Counted from the first letter of the stretch, positions 51,597-61,569 are shown. The stretch is DNA of 64,000 bases from an uncultured Alphaproteobacteria bacterium (GCA_902613275.1 CACMGM010000003.1:1-64000), one strand, 5' to 3'. The notes: generated from the letters alone by a model not told the origin. Program-made: numbers and translations.

Positions 51597-52337
51597 ATGA
51601 ATTCAAAAGATAAAATCGTATACATTACCAATTGGATTAAAGATTACGCTGAATCCATAAATAATAATCCAACTACACTAGTAATAGGAGTGTCAGGAGG
51701 AGTTGACTCAGCTCTTACTAGCACCTTATGTGCTCAAACTGGTTTAAAAACTATAGCTGTTTCAATGCCTATTAAGCAAAATTTATCACAACATGATTTA
51801 AGTTTAAGACATTTAGAATTTTTAGAGCAAAATTACCCAAATGTAGAAACAAAAATAATCGAGCTAGATAATGTTTTTAAAACATTTCAAAATACGATGC
51901 AAAATTTTGATAGTGAGTTAGCTTTTGCAAATTCTAGATCTAGACTAAGAATGGTAACTCTATACCAAATAGCTCAAAGTAATAATGGTATAGTTGTTGG
52001 TACTGGAAATAAAGTTGAAGATTTTGGTGTTGGATTTTATACAAAATATGGTGATGGAGGCGTAGATATATCGCCAATAGCAGATTGTACTAAAACTGAG
52101 GTGTGGGAATTAGCCGAAGAAATTGGGGTTATAAAAGATATTATTAGCGCAGCACCGACAGATGGTTTATGGGATGATAGTAGAAATGATGAAAGCCAGC
52201 TTGGTCTTTCATATAAGCAATTAGAAGAAGCAATGGATAATAAGTCTAGTGAATATTACAGTAGATACGAAGAAATTAGAAAGCCAAATCTTCATAAGAT
52301 GAAACCTATTCCCGTTTGCGAAATTCCTAAAGAATAA
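51597..52337 (+). CDS. nadE: Ammonia-dependent NAD synthetase
   Basis: Amidates deamido-NAD to NAD using ammonia and ATP. The 246-residue protein has the PP-loop SGGVDSAL near residue 33, the VGTGNKVEDFGVGFYTKYGD block and the SPIADCTKTEVW block. There is no glutaminase (nitrilase) domain, so free ammonia is used. It starts 21 bp after the DAHP synthase stop and abuts gltX by 1 bp. Confidence 0.9.
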   Translation: MNSKDKIVYITNWIKDYAESINNNPTTLVIGVSGGVDSALTSTLCAQTGLKTIAVSMPIKQNLSQHDLSLRHLEFLEQNYPNVETKIIELDNVFKTFQNTMQNFDSELAFANSRSRLRMVTLYQIAQSNNGIVVGTGNKVEDFGVGFYTKYGDGGVDISPIADCTKTEVWELAEEIGVIKDIISAAPTDGLWDDSRNDESQLGLSYKQLEEAMDNKSSEYYSRYEEIRKPNLHKMKPIPVCEIPKE

Positions 52338-52338
52338 T

Positions 52339-53673
52339 ATGAAGTGTAGGTTCGCTCCTAGCCCTACAGGAAAAATACATATCGGTAATGCTAGATCAGC
52401 AATTTTGAATTGGATTTTTTGTCAAAAAAATCAAGGTGAGTTTGTATTAAGAATTGATGATACTGATGCCAATAGGAGTTCTAAAGAATTTGAGACAAGT
52501 ATCAAAGATGATCTTAAATGGCTTGGATTAAATTGGAGTTACACTTTTAATCAGTCCTCTAGACAACATATTTACAATGAGAAAATCCAAATTCTAAAAC
52601 AAAAGAAAAGACTTTATCCATGTTTTGAAACAGAAGAGGAATTAGCTTTAAAGAAAAAATCTTTGTTATCATCTGGGAAACCACCTATTTATGATAGATC
52701 ATCATTAAATCTAAGTGATGAAGAAGTAGAAAAAAAAATAGAATCAGGAATCCAACCCCATTGGAGATTCAAATTAGATCATGAAAATATTAGTTGGAAA
52801 GATATTATTAAAGGAGATGTTTCATTTAATGCAAAAAATTTGAGTGATCCTGTTTTAATTAGAGCTGATGGAACATTGTTATACCATTTACCTTCAGTCA
52901 TTGATGATATTGAAGAAAAAATTACACATATTATTAGAGGGGAGGATCACATAGCTAATACTGCCTATCATATTCAAATTTTTAAAGCTCTTGAATCTTC
53001 TATTCCATCATTTGCTCATCATCCATTCTTAGTTGATGAAACTGGTAAGGGTTTTAGCAAAAGACTTGGAAGTCTTTCAATTGAAAATTTTAGAGACGAA
53101 GGATATGAAAATATATCGTTACTTAATTATTTTCTTTTTATTGGTTCGAGCAGTAATATTGATCCAATCAAAGATTTAAATGAAATAGTAAAAAAATTTG
53201 ATATTCAAAGCTTATCTAGATCTTCTGCTAAATTTTCAATTGAATCCTTAAGAAATCTTAATGAAAATACCATTAAATTATTTAGTTATAATGAGATTAG
53301 TCATAAGTTAAAAAATATAAAATCAAATTTTCAAAAAGAGAGTTTTTGGCGTTTTATTAAAAATAATATTTCATTTATTAAACAAGCTAAAGAATGGGAA
53401 GAAATAATTACAAAAATAAATAATGCTAAAGATTTAAATATTGATGATAATTTTATTAATACGGCAGTTGATGAATTACCCGAGGATCCTTTTGATGAAA
53501 CAACATGGGATCATTGGACATCAAAAATTAACAAAAAAACTGGGCTCAAAGGAAAAGATTTATTTATGCCTTTGAGGTTGATTTTGACAGGAAAATCTCA
53601 TGGACCCGAATTAAAATATCTACTACCATTATTTGATAGAGACGAAATCTTGCAAAAACTTGGAAAAATCTAG
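52339..53673 (+). CDS. gltX: Glutamate--tRNA ligase
   Basis: Charges tRNA-Glu (and possibly tRNA-Gln in organisms using the amidotransferase route). The 444-residue class I synthetase has the HIGH motif as GKIHIGNARSA near residue 12, the DDTDANRS block, the HIIRGEDHIAN block and the KMSKS motif as KGFSKRLGS near residue 237. The C-terminal helical anticodon-binding domain is present. The start is set by the short gap to nadE and the conserved RFAPSPTG N-terminus. Confidence 0.92.
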   Translation: MKCRFAPSPTGKIHIGNARSAILNWIFCQKNQGEFVLRIDDTDANRSSKEFETSIKDDLKWLGLNWSYTFNQSSRQHIYNEKIQILKQKKRLYPCFETEEELALKKKSLLSSGKPPIYDRSSLNLSDEEVEKKIESGIQPHWRFKLDHENISWKDIIKGDVSFNAKNLSDPVLIRADGTLLYHLPSVIDDIEEKITHIIRGEDHIANTAYHIQIFKALESSIPSFAHHPFLVDETGKGFSKRLGSLSIENFRDEGYENISLLNYFLFIGSSSNIDPIKDLNEIVKKFDIQSLSRSSAKFSIESLRNLNENTIKLFSYNEISHKLKNIKSNFQKESFWRFIKNNISFIKQAKEWEEIITKINNAKDLNIDDNFINTAVDELPEDPFDETTWDHWTSKINKKTGLKGKDLFMPLRLILTGKSHGPELKYLLPLFDRDEILQKLGKI

Positions 53674-53711
53674 TAAATTTAAATTTATACTCTATTAGCG
53701 ATCTAGTAATT

Positions 53712-55298
53712 ATGGAAGATAAAGTATATTTATTCGATACCACACTTAGAGATGGTCAGCAAACAACAGGAGTTAATTTTTCTGTTAGTGACAAAATGAA
53801 TATATCTCAACATCTTGATGATTTAGGAATAGATTACATTGAAGGTGGATGGCCGGGAGCAAATCCTACTGATAATGATTTTTTTTCAAGAAATACAAAA
53901 TTTTCAAAAAGTAAATTAACTGCCTTTGGTATGACAAGAAGACCAGGGAGAAGTGCAGATAACGATCCAGGATTAAATGCAATTATTAATTCAAGCGCAA
54001 GTTGTGTTTGTATTGTAGGTAAATCATCATCATTTCACGTAAAAAATGCTTTAGAAATATCTGAAGATGAAAATTTAAAAATGATCAGTGATAGTATTCA
54101 ATCAATAAAAAATAAAAACAAAGAGTCAATTTTTGATGCAGAACATTTTTTTGATGGCTTTAAAGAAAATAAAGAGTTTGCATTGAATTGTATTAAAGCA
54201 GCGTATGAGGCTGGTGCAAGATGGGTTGTTCTTTGTGATACAAATGGGGGAACTCTTCCAGATGAAATTTACAATATTGTTTCAGAAGTAGTAAAAGTTA
54301 TACCAGGTCAAAATGTTGGTATACATGCTCACAATGATACTGATAATGCAGTTGCAAATGCATTAGCAGCTATTAATGCTGGAGCAAGACAGATACAAGG
54401 AACGATTAACGGTTTAGGAGAAAGATGTGGAAATACTAATTTAATTTCCTTAATTCCATCTTTGGTTTTAAAAACAAAATATAAAACAAATATTCCAAAA
54501 GATAAATTAAAAAATTTAATTCATATTTCTAGAACATTAAATGATATTCTTAACATGCCTTCAAGAAAAAATGCTCCATATGTTGGAGATCATGCTTTTT
54601 CTCATAAAGGTGGATTGCATGCATCTGCAATAGAAAAAAATTCTTCAACATATGAACATATTGAACCAGAATTAGTTGGTAATTCTAGAAACGTCGTAAT
54701 TTCTAATCAGGCAGGAAGATCTAATATATTAAATCAGTTAAATAAGATTAATATTGATCTACCTAAAAATGAAATCAACAATATCTTGCAGATTATCAAG
54801 GAAAAAGAATCAGAAGGATATTCATTTGATACTGCTTTAGCTAGTTTTGAGCTATTAGTAAGACGTCATCTTGGTCATTTTGAGGATTTTTATAATTTAG
54901 AAAAATTTAGAGTCACAGATGAAAGAAGATGGAATGCAAAAGGTGAAATTGTTACTGAAGCAGAGGCTACGGTATTTTTAAAAGTTAAAGATTCAAATAT
55001 GATGACAGTAGGTACTGGAAATGGTCCAGTAAATGCTATTGATAGTGCATTAAGAAAAGCCCTAATTGATTATTATCCTAATCTCAAAGATTTAAAGTTA
55101 ACTGATTACAAGGTTATGATTCTTTCATCAGAAAAAGGCACTGGTGCTATCACAAGAGTTTTAATTGAATCATCTGATTCCACTAATACACATTGGACAA
55201 CTATTGGTGTATCTCCAAATATTATTGATGCATCTTACAGTGCTATTTTTGATAGCATTACTTTTAAGCTATTAAATGATTTAAAGAATAAAAATTGA
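53712..55298 (+). CDS. cimA: Citramalate synthase
   Basis: Condenses pyruvate and acetyl-CoA to citramalate, the threonine-independent entry to isoleucine synthesis. The 528-residue protein has the HMGL-like catalytic barrel with FDTTLRDGQQ near residue 8, EGGWPGANPTD, and HAHNDTDNAVANAL near residue 208, then the helical linker and the LeuA-type regulatory domain from about residue 395. The EGGWPG block distinguishes CimA from isopropylmalate and homocitrate synthases. Its last 4 bases overlap the next gene. Confidence 0.92.
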   Translation: MEDKVYLFDTTLRDGQQTTGVNFSVSDKMNISQHLDDLGIDYIEGGWPGANPTDNDFFSRNTKFSKSKLTAFGMTRRPGRSADNDPGLNAIINSSASCVCIVGKSSSFHVKNALEISEDENLKMISDSIQSIKNKNKESIFDAEHFFDGFKENKEFALNCIKAAYEAGARWVVLCDTNGGTLPDEIYNIVSEVVKVIPGQNVGIHAHNDTDNAVANALAAINAGARQIQGTINGLGERCGNTNLISLIPSLVLKTKYKTNIPKDKLKNLIHISRTLNDILNMPSRKNAPYVGDHAFSHKGGLHASAIEKNSSTYEHIEPELVGNSRNVVISNQAGRSNILNQLNKINIDLPKNEINNILQIIKEKESEGYSFDTALASFELLVRRHLGHFEDFYNLEKFRVTDERRWNAKGEIVTEAEATVFLKVKDSNMMTVGTGNGPVNAIDSALRKALIDYYPNLKDLKLTDYKVMILSSEKGTGAITRVLIESSDSTNTHWTTIGVSPNIIDASYSAIFDSITFKLLNDLKNKN

Positions 55299-56005
55299 CT
55301 CCAAAAAACCCAAGCATAATTTTAGTTAGACCACAACTTCCTGAAAATATTGGAATGGTTGCTCGTGTTATGCACAACTTTGGTTTAAAAGATCTAATTG
55401 TTGTTTCGCCAAGAGATAAATGGTTAAACAATAAATCAATAAATGCAGCAAAAAAAGCAACGAAAATTATTAAGAATATTAAGGTTTATGATGATTTAGA
55501 AATTGCACTTTCTAATTTTTCTTATGTTGTGGCCACAACCAATAGAAGAAGATATTTGGAAAAAAATTCTACTAACGATTTTAAATTCATTAAAAGACAA
55601 ATTATTGTTAATAAAAAAACAGCAATACTTTTTGGCCCTGAAAATTCAGGACTTTCAAATGAGGATTTGAGATTATCTGATATTATTTTTACTATTGAAA
55701 CAAGTAGTAAAAGTAATTCATTAAACCTTTCTCATGCAGTTACTGTTTTAAGTCATAAATTATTTGAATTGAATAATTTAAAAATAACTAACTCTATTTC
55801 AATTGAAAAACATAATATTAGTAAATATCAATTATCTAAATTCTTAAATTATGTGATTGAGAAACTAGAAAATAAAAAATTTTTTACACCAAGTGAAAAA
55901 AAAGAAAGTATGAAAAATAATATTTATAGTATTTTCACAAAAATCCCTCTTACAAAGAAAGAATTGCAGACATTATGGGGAATTACTAAAAAACTTAATA
56001 AATAA
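55295..56005 (+). CDS. trmJ: TrmJ-family tRNA/rRNA 2'-O-methyltransferase
   Basis: SPOUT-class methyltransferase acting on tRNA position 32 or a related ribose. The 236-residue protein has the family start VRPQLPENIGMVARVMHNFG, the ATTNRRR block, the knot motif FGPENSGLSNEDL and the later NSLNLSHAV motif. It starts with TTG at 55295, inside the end of cimA. The C-terminal extension of about 70 residues is typical of TrmJ. It is followed by the rpsD promoter. Confidence 0.85.
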   Translation: MTPKNPSIILVRPQLPENIGMVARVMHNFGLKDLIVVSPRDKWLNNKSINAAKKATKIIKNIKVYDDLEIALSNFSYVVATTNRRRYLEKNSTNDFKFIKRQIIVNKKTAILFGPENSGLSNEDLRLSDIIFTIETSSKSNSLNLSHAVTVLSHKLFELNNLKITNSISIEKHNISKYQLSKFLNYVIEKLENKKFFTPSEKKESMKNNIYSIFTKIPLTKKELQTLWGITKKLNK

Positions 56006-56028
56006 GCCAAAAATTGAGTATATTAAAT

Positions 56029-56056
56029 TTGACATAGGACTTTAAATCACTATATA
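56029..56056 (+). promoter_or_regulatory. Promoter of rpsD
   Basis: A perfect TTGACA at 56029-56034 is separated by 16 bases from TATATA at 56051-56056. Transcription would start near 56063, only a few bases before the rpsD ATG at 56069, so the S4 mRNA may be leaderless or nearly so. There is no ribosome binding site in the gap. Confidence 0.6.
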
Positions 56057-56068
56057 CCCCTCATAATA

Positions 56069-56689
56069 ATGACAAAAAGACACAACGCTAAATATAAAAT
56101 TGATAGAAGGTTAGGTGTTAACTTGTGGGGGAGACCTAAAAGCCCTTTTAATAGAAGAAACTCAAAGCCTGGTCAGCATGGTGTACAGGGACAAAGAAAG
56201 AAACTATCAGATTATGGAAATCAGTTATTTGCTAAGCAAAAACTTAAGTTTTATTACGGTGATTTAACTGAAAGACAATTTAGGAATATTTTTAAAAAAG
56301 CTTCCAATATTAAAGGTGATACAAGTCAGATTTTAATTGAACTTTTAGAAAGAAGATTAGATGCTACAGTCTATAGAATGAAATTTGTACCTACAATTTT
56401 TTCAGCAAGACAGTTAGTTAATCATGGTCATGTAAAGGTCAATGGAAAGAGAGTTAACATTCCATCTTATAGTGTTAGCGATGGAGATGAGATCTCAATA
56501 AGAGATAAAAGTAAAGATATTAACTTAATTGTAGAATCAGTTAGTTCTCAAGAAAGAGAAATTCCAGAATACTTAGAATTTGATGTAAAAGAGTTGAAAG
56601 GTCGTTTTTTAAGAGCGCCTCTAATTCATGATGTTCCTTATCCTGTAACTATGGAACCTAATTTAGTTATTGAGTATTATTCAAGATAA
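56069..56689 (+). CDS. rpsD: 30S ribosomal protein S4
   Basis: Primary 16S rRNA-binding protein of the small subunit. The 206-residue protein has the alphaproteobacterial start [20 protein letters not shown], the [18 protein letters not shown] block and the S4 domain with [15 protein letters not shown] near residue 90 and [20 protein letters not shown] (about residues 112-131). It is a stand-alone gene, not in the alpha operon. Its last 23 bases overlap the end of the convergent rarD gene. Confidence 0.95.
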   Translation: MTKRHNAKYKIDRRLGVNLWGRPKSPFNRRNSKPGQHGVQGQRKKLSDYGNQLFAKQKLKFYYGDLTERQFRNIFKKASNIKGDTSQILIELLERRLDATVYRMKFVPTIFSARQLVNHGHVKVNGKRVNIPSYSVSDGDEISIRDKSKDINLIVESVSSQEREIPEYLEFDVKELKGRFLRAPLIHDVPYPVTMEPNLVIEYYSR

Positions 56690-57566
56690 TTTCTTTTTTA
56701 TAACTATCATAAATATAAATTATTATTCCTATCCAAATAATTATAAATGATATTAACTTAATTTGTAAAATTTCTTCATTAAGAATAAATACTGAAGTTA
56801 TAAAATGAAATGTTGGTGCTAAGTAAAATAAAACTCCAGCTAGACCTAATTGAATAAATTTTAAGCCCAAATTAAAAAATAATAATGGAAAAATTGTTAC
56901 AGCTCCTGTTAGAATTAAAAATAATGATGTCTTAAAATCAATACTAAAGATACTATTTTCATTTTGCCAAAATAAATAAACTAAGTAGGGGGTAGATATT
57001 AAAGATATTATGAAAGTCTCATATAGTAAGCCAATTGGGGGATTAACATTAACTTGTTTTCTTAATAATCCATATATTGCCCATGAGGTTCCAATCCAAA
57101 TTATTAAGAATGGAAATTGATTTAAATTAATAAATAAGAATAATATACCTGATAACATAAAACATACAGATGCAAATTTAGGCTTAGTTATTTTCTCATT
57201 TAAAAAAAAATAACCAAGAACAATACTTATCATTGGAGTAATGAAGTAACCCATTGATGCATCCTGAACTCTTTCTTGTCCTACAGAATAAATAAAACCT
57301 GCCCAGTTACCTGCAATAAGAAAAGCTGTAATTGTTAAAATAAAAATTCTTTTTCTAGATTTAAATATTTCAATAAAATCACTTATGTTTGAAATTAAAA
57401 TTAATAATAAAAATAAAAAAATAAATGACCAGAAACCTCTGTGAGCTACAACCTCAATAGTCTCAACGTGATTTAATTCATTAAAATAAAGTGGTTGTGG
57501 AAGCCCCCAAAAAATTGCCGCAATACAGGAAAATATTACACCTTTAGAAAATTTATTATTTAACAA
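56667..57566 (-). CDS. rarD: RarD-type EamA permease
   Basis: Inner-membrane protein of 299 residues with about ten hydrophobic segments in two EamA repeats. The N-terminal [12 protein letters not shown] block with a following [13 protein letters not shown] matches the RarD group, as does the second half ending in YDSYKKEI. Physiological substrate unknown; relatives affect chloramphenicol tolerance. It lies directly downstream of grx and overlaps the end of rpsD by 23 bp. Confidence 0.85.
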   Translation of the reverse strand: MLNNKFSKGVIFSCIAAIFWGLPQPLYFNELNHVETIEVVAHRGFWSFIFLFLLLILISNISDFIEIFKSRKRIFILTITAFLIAGNWAGFIYSVGQERVQDASMGYFITPMISIVLGYFFLNEKITKPKFASVCFMLSGILFLFINLNQFPFLIIWIGTSWAIYGLLRKQVNVNPPIGLLYETFIISLISTPYLVYLFWQNENSIFSIDFKTSLFLILTGAVTIFPLLFFNLGLKFIQLGLAGVLFYLAPTFHFITSVFILNEEILQIKLISFIIIWIGIIIYIYDSYKKEIILNNTQ

Positions 57567-57567
57567 T

Positions 57568-57909
57568 CTAGGACGGGTTTACGTCTATTCCATTTGTATT
57601 GAATAATTCTAATAATTCACCACTTTCAAACATTTCAGTTATGATATCACACCCGCCTATAAATTCTTTCTTAACATAAAGTTGTGGTATGGTTGGCCAA
57701 TTAGAATATATTTTAATACCTTCTCTCATTTCATCACTCTCTAACACATTCACACTTCCAAATTTAACACCTACTTTATTTAATATTTCAACTACTCTTG
57801 CAGAAAATCCACACATTGGAAATACGGGGGTACCCTTCATGAAAAGCATTACATCATTAGAGTTAATTTCATTTTCTATATTTTGAGATACATGGTCGTT
57901 ATTATTCAT
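57568..57909 (-). CDS. grxD: Monothiol CGFS glutaredoxin (Grx4 family)
   Basis: Carries and transfers [2Fe-2S] clusters, usually together with BolA. The 113-residue protein has the KGTP block before the PMCGFSARVVEIL motif containing the single active-site Cys, then the NWPTIPQLYVKKEFIGG glutathione-binding region. It starts 2 bp after the bolA stop, and the pairing of these two genes supports a joint role in iron-sulfur trafficking or iron sensing. Confidence 0.93.
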   Translation of the reverse strand: MNNNDHVSQNIENEINSNDVMLFMKGTPVFPMCGFSARVVEILNKVGVKFGSVNVLESDEMREGIKIYSNWPTIPQLYVKKEFIGGCDIITEMFESGELLELFNTNGIDVNPS

Positions 57910-57911
57910 TA

Positions 57912-58142
57912 TTACTCCGATACAGTTTTTAGCTTAAGTGCGTGCAAATCACTACCCATTTTACCATTAAAAGCATCATAAACCATCTTATGTTGTTCTA
58001 CTCTTGTTTTTCCAGAAAAAGATTTTGATGTTACTGTAGCGCTGTAATGATCACCATCTCCTTTAAGATCTTCAATTTCAACAGTTGCATCTGGTATAGC
58101 TTCTTTAATAAATTGCTTAATTTGTTCAACAGTCATTGGCAT
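57912..58142 (-). CDS. bolA: BolA family protein
   Basis: A 76-residue class II KH-fold protein that binds CGFS glutaredoxins. The VEIEDLKGDGDHYSATVTS region has the His in the cluster-ligating loop, and RVEQHKMVYDAFNGKMGSDLHALKLKT (positions 50 to 75 approximately) is the conserved helix-turn-strand. It lies just upstream of grxD in the same operon and downstream of purB on the same strand. Confidence 0.93.
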   Translation of the reverse strand: MPMTVEQIKQFIKEAIPDATVEIEDLKGDGDHYSATVTSKSFSGKTRVEQHKMVYDAFNGKMGSDLHALKLKTVSE

Positions 58143-58179
58143 ACCTATAAAATAGTTCAGATATTAGTAAAAATAAAGA

Positions 58180-59472
58180 TTATTTAATTTTATTTTTAAA
58201 AATCCAATCTATTTTCTTTAGATCATTATCATCTTTAATGATTTTCATGATTTCTTTTGAATTTAATATTTTATTTAATTCTTTATTTTTTTGAAAAACT
58301 TGGGAAAAATTCTTATTATTATTCCATGTTTCCATGGCACTTTCTTGAACAATTTTATAAGCTTGTTGTCTTTTCAGTCCTTTTTCAATTAATTTTAACA
58401 TAATATTGTGAGTTCTATGTAAGCCTCCAAGCATATTCAAATTTTTCAACATATTTTTTGGATAGACTTTTAAATTCTTCATAATTCCATTTAAACGATT
58501 CAGTGCAAAATCAGTTGCAATTGTAATATCTGGAGTCATAATTCTTTCAACACTAGAATGGCTAATATCTCTTTCGTGCCAAAGTACGACATTTTCTAGA
58601 GAAGGTATTACACCACTTCTAATATATCGTGAAATACCTGTTAAGTTCTCACTCAATACCGGATTACGTTTGTGAGGCATTGCAGAAGAACCTTTTTGGT
58701 TAGAAGAAAAACTTTCTTCAACTTCTAATACCTCTGTTTTTTGTAGATTTCGAATTTCCACTGCAAATCTCTCAATAGAAGATGCTAAAATTCCTAGTAC
58801 TGAGAAAAAATACGCATGCCTGTCTCTTGGAATTACTTGAGTTGATACATCTTCAGAATTTAGTTTAAGTTTTTTTGCTACATAATCTTGAACTCGTGGG
58901 TCTATAGAATTAAATGTTCCAACAGGCCCAGAAATAGCACAAACAGATATTTCGTTGATCGCCTGATCAAGTCTTTCTAAATTTCTTTTAAACTCAAAAT
59001 AAAAGGAAGATAATTTTAATCCAAAAGTAATAGGTTCAGCATGTATACCATGACTTCTCCCAATCATTAATGTGTCTTTATATTTCTTGGATTTGATTTT
59101 TAAACTTTGAATACATTCTACTAAGCTTTTTCTTATTATTTCAGAGGTTTGCTTTAGTTGTACAGAAAATGAAGTATCAATAATATCACTTGATGTTACA
59201 CCAAAATGAAAATACTTTGATGAGTCGCCAATATATTTGCTTACATTATTAATATATGCAACAACATCATGTTTTGTTTCTTTTTCAATTTTTTCTATTT
59301 CTTTAATATTAAATTTTGCTTTATTTCTTATTTCTTTTGATGCTTTTTTTGGAATAACGCCAAGCATTGCTTGTTTTTCTGCAATCAAACACTCAATCTC
59401 TGTCCAAATTGTAAATTTATTTTCTAATGACCAAATCTTTTCAATTTTAGGTCTATTATATCTAGGTATCAT
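58180..59472 (-). CDS. purB: Adenylosuccinate lyase
   Basis: Catalyses two fumarate-releasing steps in purine synthesis. The 430-residue protein of the fumarase/aspartase superfamily has HDVVAYINNV near residue 70, RSHGIHAEPITFG near residue 140 with the catalytic His, and the signature loop SSAMPHKRNPV near residue 262. It starts with MIPRYNRPKIEKIW, a common PurB start. It follows the map gene with a 9 bp gap, and precedes bolA with a 37 bp gap. Confidence 0.95.
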   Translation of the reverse strand: MIPRYNRPKIEKIWSLENKFTIWTEIECLIAEKQAMLGVIPKKASKEIRNKAKFNIKEIEKIEKETKHDVVAYINNVSKYIGDSSKYFHFGVTSSDIIDTSFSVQLKQTSEIIRKSLVECIQSLKIKSKKYKDTLMIGRSHGIHAEPITFGLKLSSFYFEFKRNLERLDQAINEISVCAISGPVGTFNSIDPRVQDYVAKKLKLNSEDVSTQVIPRDRHAYFFSVLGILASSIERFAVEIRNLQKTEVLEVEESFSSNQKGSSAMPHKRNPVLSENLTGISRYIRSGVIPSLENVVLWHERDISHSSVERIMTPDITIATDFALNRLNGIMKNLKVYPKNMLKNLNMLGGLHRTHNIMLKLIEKGLKRQQAYKIVQESAMETWNNNKNFSQVFQKNKELNKILNSKEIMKIIKDDNDLKKIDWIFKNKIK

Positions 59473-59481
59473 TTTTTCTAC

Positions 59482-60276
59482 TTATACATCCTTTATTGGA
59501 AAAGCTGTATTATTTTTAGATAATGTAAATATTTCATTTCCTTCTTCTGTTATTCCAATTGTATGCTCGAATTGAGCAGATAAAGATTTATCTTTTGTTA
59601 CAGCTGTCCATCCATCATTTAATATTTTTGTTTGCCATCCACCTAAATTAATCATTGGTTCAATTGTTAAAAACATCCCAGGTTCTAACATTGGTCCCTC
59701 ACCTGGTTCTCCAAAGTGTAAAATACTAGGTGGAGTATGAAATTCTTTTCCAATTCCATGACCACAAAAATCTCTTACTACAGAATAACCTTTTCCTTCT
59801 GCAAGTTTCTGAATTTTATTTCCTATATCACCAATATGCTTACCAGGTTTAGCTTCACTAATACCAATTAATAAAGATTCATAAGTTATTTTCAAAAATT
59901 CATAATTTTTTTTATTTGTCTTGCCTGCTACAAACATTCTCGAACTATCACCATGCCAACCATTTAGAATAACCGTTACATCTACATTTACTATATCGCC
60001 ATCAGATAGAATTTTTCTTTCAGAAGGAATTCCATGACAAACAACATGATTAACAGATGTACAAACTGATTTTGGAAAACCTTTGTAATTTAAAGGAGCT
60101 GGTATTGCTTTGTTTTGAATTATTTGATCATGACATATATCATTTATTTCTTGAGTACTTATACCTGGAACAATCTTTTCATTTAAAGAATCTAGAACAT
60201 CAGCAGCTAATGAACCAGCCTCCCTCATGCCCTCAAAATCTTTTTTCGTATGTATTGGGATATTGTTGTTTCTCAT
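59482..60276 (-). CDS. map: Type I methionine aminopeptidase
   Basis: Removes N-terminal methionine from nascent proteins. The 264-residue protein contains the metal ligands: NVDVTV, GDSSRMF (two Asp), GHGIGKEFH (His), TIEPM (Glu) and FEHTIG (Glu). NHVVCHGIPS holds the substrate His. No N-terminal zinc-finger extension, as usual in bacteria. First gene of the minus-strand run map-purB-bolA-grxD-rarD. Confidence 0.95.
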   Translation of the reverse strand: MRNNNIPIHTKKDFEGMREAGSLAADVLDSLNEKIVPGISTQEINDICHDQIIQNKAIPAPLNYKGFPKSVCTSVNHVVCHGIPSERKILSDGDIVNVDVTVILNGWHGDSSRMFVAGKTNKKNYEFLKITYESLLIGISEAKPGKHIGDIGNKIQKLAEGKGYSVVRDFCGHGIGKEFHTPPSILHFGEPGEGPMLEPGMFLTIEPMINLGGWQTKILNDGWTAVTKDKSLSAQFEHTIGITEEGNEIFTLSKNNTAFPIKDV

Positions 60277-60333
60277 TTAAAAAATAATTACTTACGATTA
60301 ATAAATAATATATAGAAAATATCAATTAATCAT

Positions 60334-61080
60334 ATGAGTTCTTTTACTGCAGGAGTTATTGTTATTGGTGATGAAATACTTTCTGGTAGAACTCAAGATA
60401 CAAACTCAAATTATATTGCAAAAAAATTATTGGAAGCTGGTATTAAGTTAGAAGAAGTTATTGTTATTCAGGATGATAAAAAAACAATAATAGAAAACGT
60501 ATTAAAATATAGCTCAAAATATTCTTATGTTTTTACAACTGGGGGAATTGGACCAACTCATGATGATATCACTTCAGAAAGTATATCTGCAGCCTTTAAT
60601 TTACAATATGAAACAAATAAAATGGCTTTTAAGATTCTTGAAAATTATTATCCAAAAGGTGAATTTAATGAAAGCAGGCAAAGGATGGCCAAAATTCCAT
60701 TTGGTTCAGAGCTTATTTTAAATCCAATGACCGCTGCACCAGGATTTATTGTAAAAAATATCTATGTTTTACCCGGTGTGCCAGAAATAATGCAAGTTAT
60801 GTTTGAGGAATTAATGAAAAAAATTAACAAAGGTGAACCAAAACTTGTTACAACAATTAATACTAATTTATACGAAAGTAAAATTGCAAAAAATTTAAAA
60901 AATATTCAAAACAATTATACAAATGCATCAATCGGTAGTTACCCATATTTTAATCTTGCAGCTAAAACAGGTGGTGTTAACATAGTTGTTTCATCATGGG
61001 ATATGAAATCTATCCAACCAATAGTTGATGATATAACTAAGATGATTGAATTAAATGGTGGAAAAAGTTCTATAGTTTGA
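60334..61080 (+). CDS. CinA-type molybdopterin-binding (MoCF/COG1058) domain protein
   Basis: A 248-residue protein with only the N-terminal domain of CinA. It has the start VIVIGDEILSGRTQDTNS near residue 10, TTGGIGPTHDDITSES near residue 70 and the LPGVPEIMQVMFEE block near residue 150. The C-terminal nicotinamide-nucleotide amidase domain is absent, so the expected activity is the ADP-ribose or FAD pyrophosphatase-type reaction of this domain. It is a single gene between the divergent map gene and the tRNA. Confidence 0.85.
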   Translation: MSSFTAGVIVIGDEILSGRTQDTNSNYIAKKLLEAGIKLEEVIVIQDDKKTIIENVLKYSSKYSYVFTTGGIGPTHDDITSESISAAFNLQYETNKMAFKILENYYPKGEFNESRQRMAKIPFGSELILNPMTAAPGFIVKNIYVLPGVPEIMQVMFEELMKKINKGEPKLVTTINTNLYESKIAKNLKNIQNNYTNASIGSYPYFNLAAKTGGVNIVVSSWDMKSIQPIVDDITKMIELNGGKSSIV

Positions 61081-61096
61081 TATTAGTCCAAAATTA

Positions 61097-61181
61097 GGCC
61101 TCGTGGTGGAATGGTAGACACAAAGGACTTAAAATCCTTGCCCTTTTGGGAGTGCCGGTTCAAGTCCGGCCGAGGCTACCA
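61097..61181 (+). tRNA. tRNA-Leu (anticodon UAA)
   Basis: The 85-base sequence folds as a class II tRNA. The acceptor stem is GGCCTCG with CGAGGCT (first pair G-U), the anticodon stem AAGGA/TCCTT encloses the loop CTTAAAA with anticodon TAA at 61130-61132, a long variable arm follows, and the T arm is GCCGG-TTCAAGT-CCGGC. Discriminator A and a genomically encoded CCA end are present. It reads UUA/UUG leucine codons, fitting the AT-rich coding bias. Confidence 0.95.
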
Positions 61182-61192
61182 ATCTCTAAATT

Positions 61193-61567
61193 ATGTTTGC
61201 TTTTATTACCATTGGGACAAATAATTTAAAAAAATCATCTGCATTTTATAATAAAATTTTAAAACCTCTAAAAATTAAAAAAGTTTTATCTCATAATCGA
61301 TATTATGGTTATGCTAAAAAAGAAACTCCTAAAAAAATTGAATTATACTTGATTAGACCTCATAACAAAAAAAAAGCAACCATAGGAAATGGTACAATGA
61401 TTACTTTTAAAGCTAATTCTAAAAAAACTGTTAATGAATTTTATAAAATTGGAATTAGTCTTGGAGCAAAAGATGAAGGAATGCCTAAGCCCAGACATGG
61501 TAAAGATTATTATGCATATTTAAGGGATTTAGATGGCAACAAGATTTGTGTTTTTAAAAAAATTTGA
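61193..61567 (+). CDS. VOC superfamily (glyoxalase/bleomycin-resistance-like) protein
   Basis: A small 124-residue metal-dependent-fold protein. It has the start FITIGTNNLKKSSAFYNKIL, a YLIRPHNKKKATIGNGT segment and the C-terminal YYAYLRDLDGNKICVF, the usual VOC pattern with the last block holding Asp-Gly-Asn. It begins 11 bp after the tRNA and ends 2 bp before the convergent nadK gene. Specific activity unknown. Confidence 0.85.
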   Translation: MFAFITIGTNNLKKSSAFYNKILKPLKIKKVLSHNRYYGYAKKETPKKIELYLIRPHNKKKATIGNGTMITFKANSKKTVNEFYKIGISLGAKDEGMPKPRHGKDYYAYLRDLDGNKICVFKKI

Positions 61568-61569
61568 TC

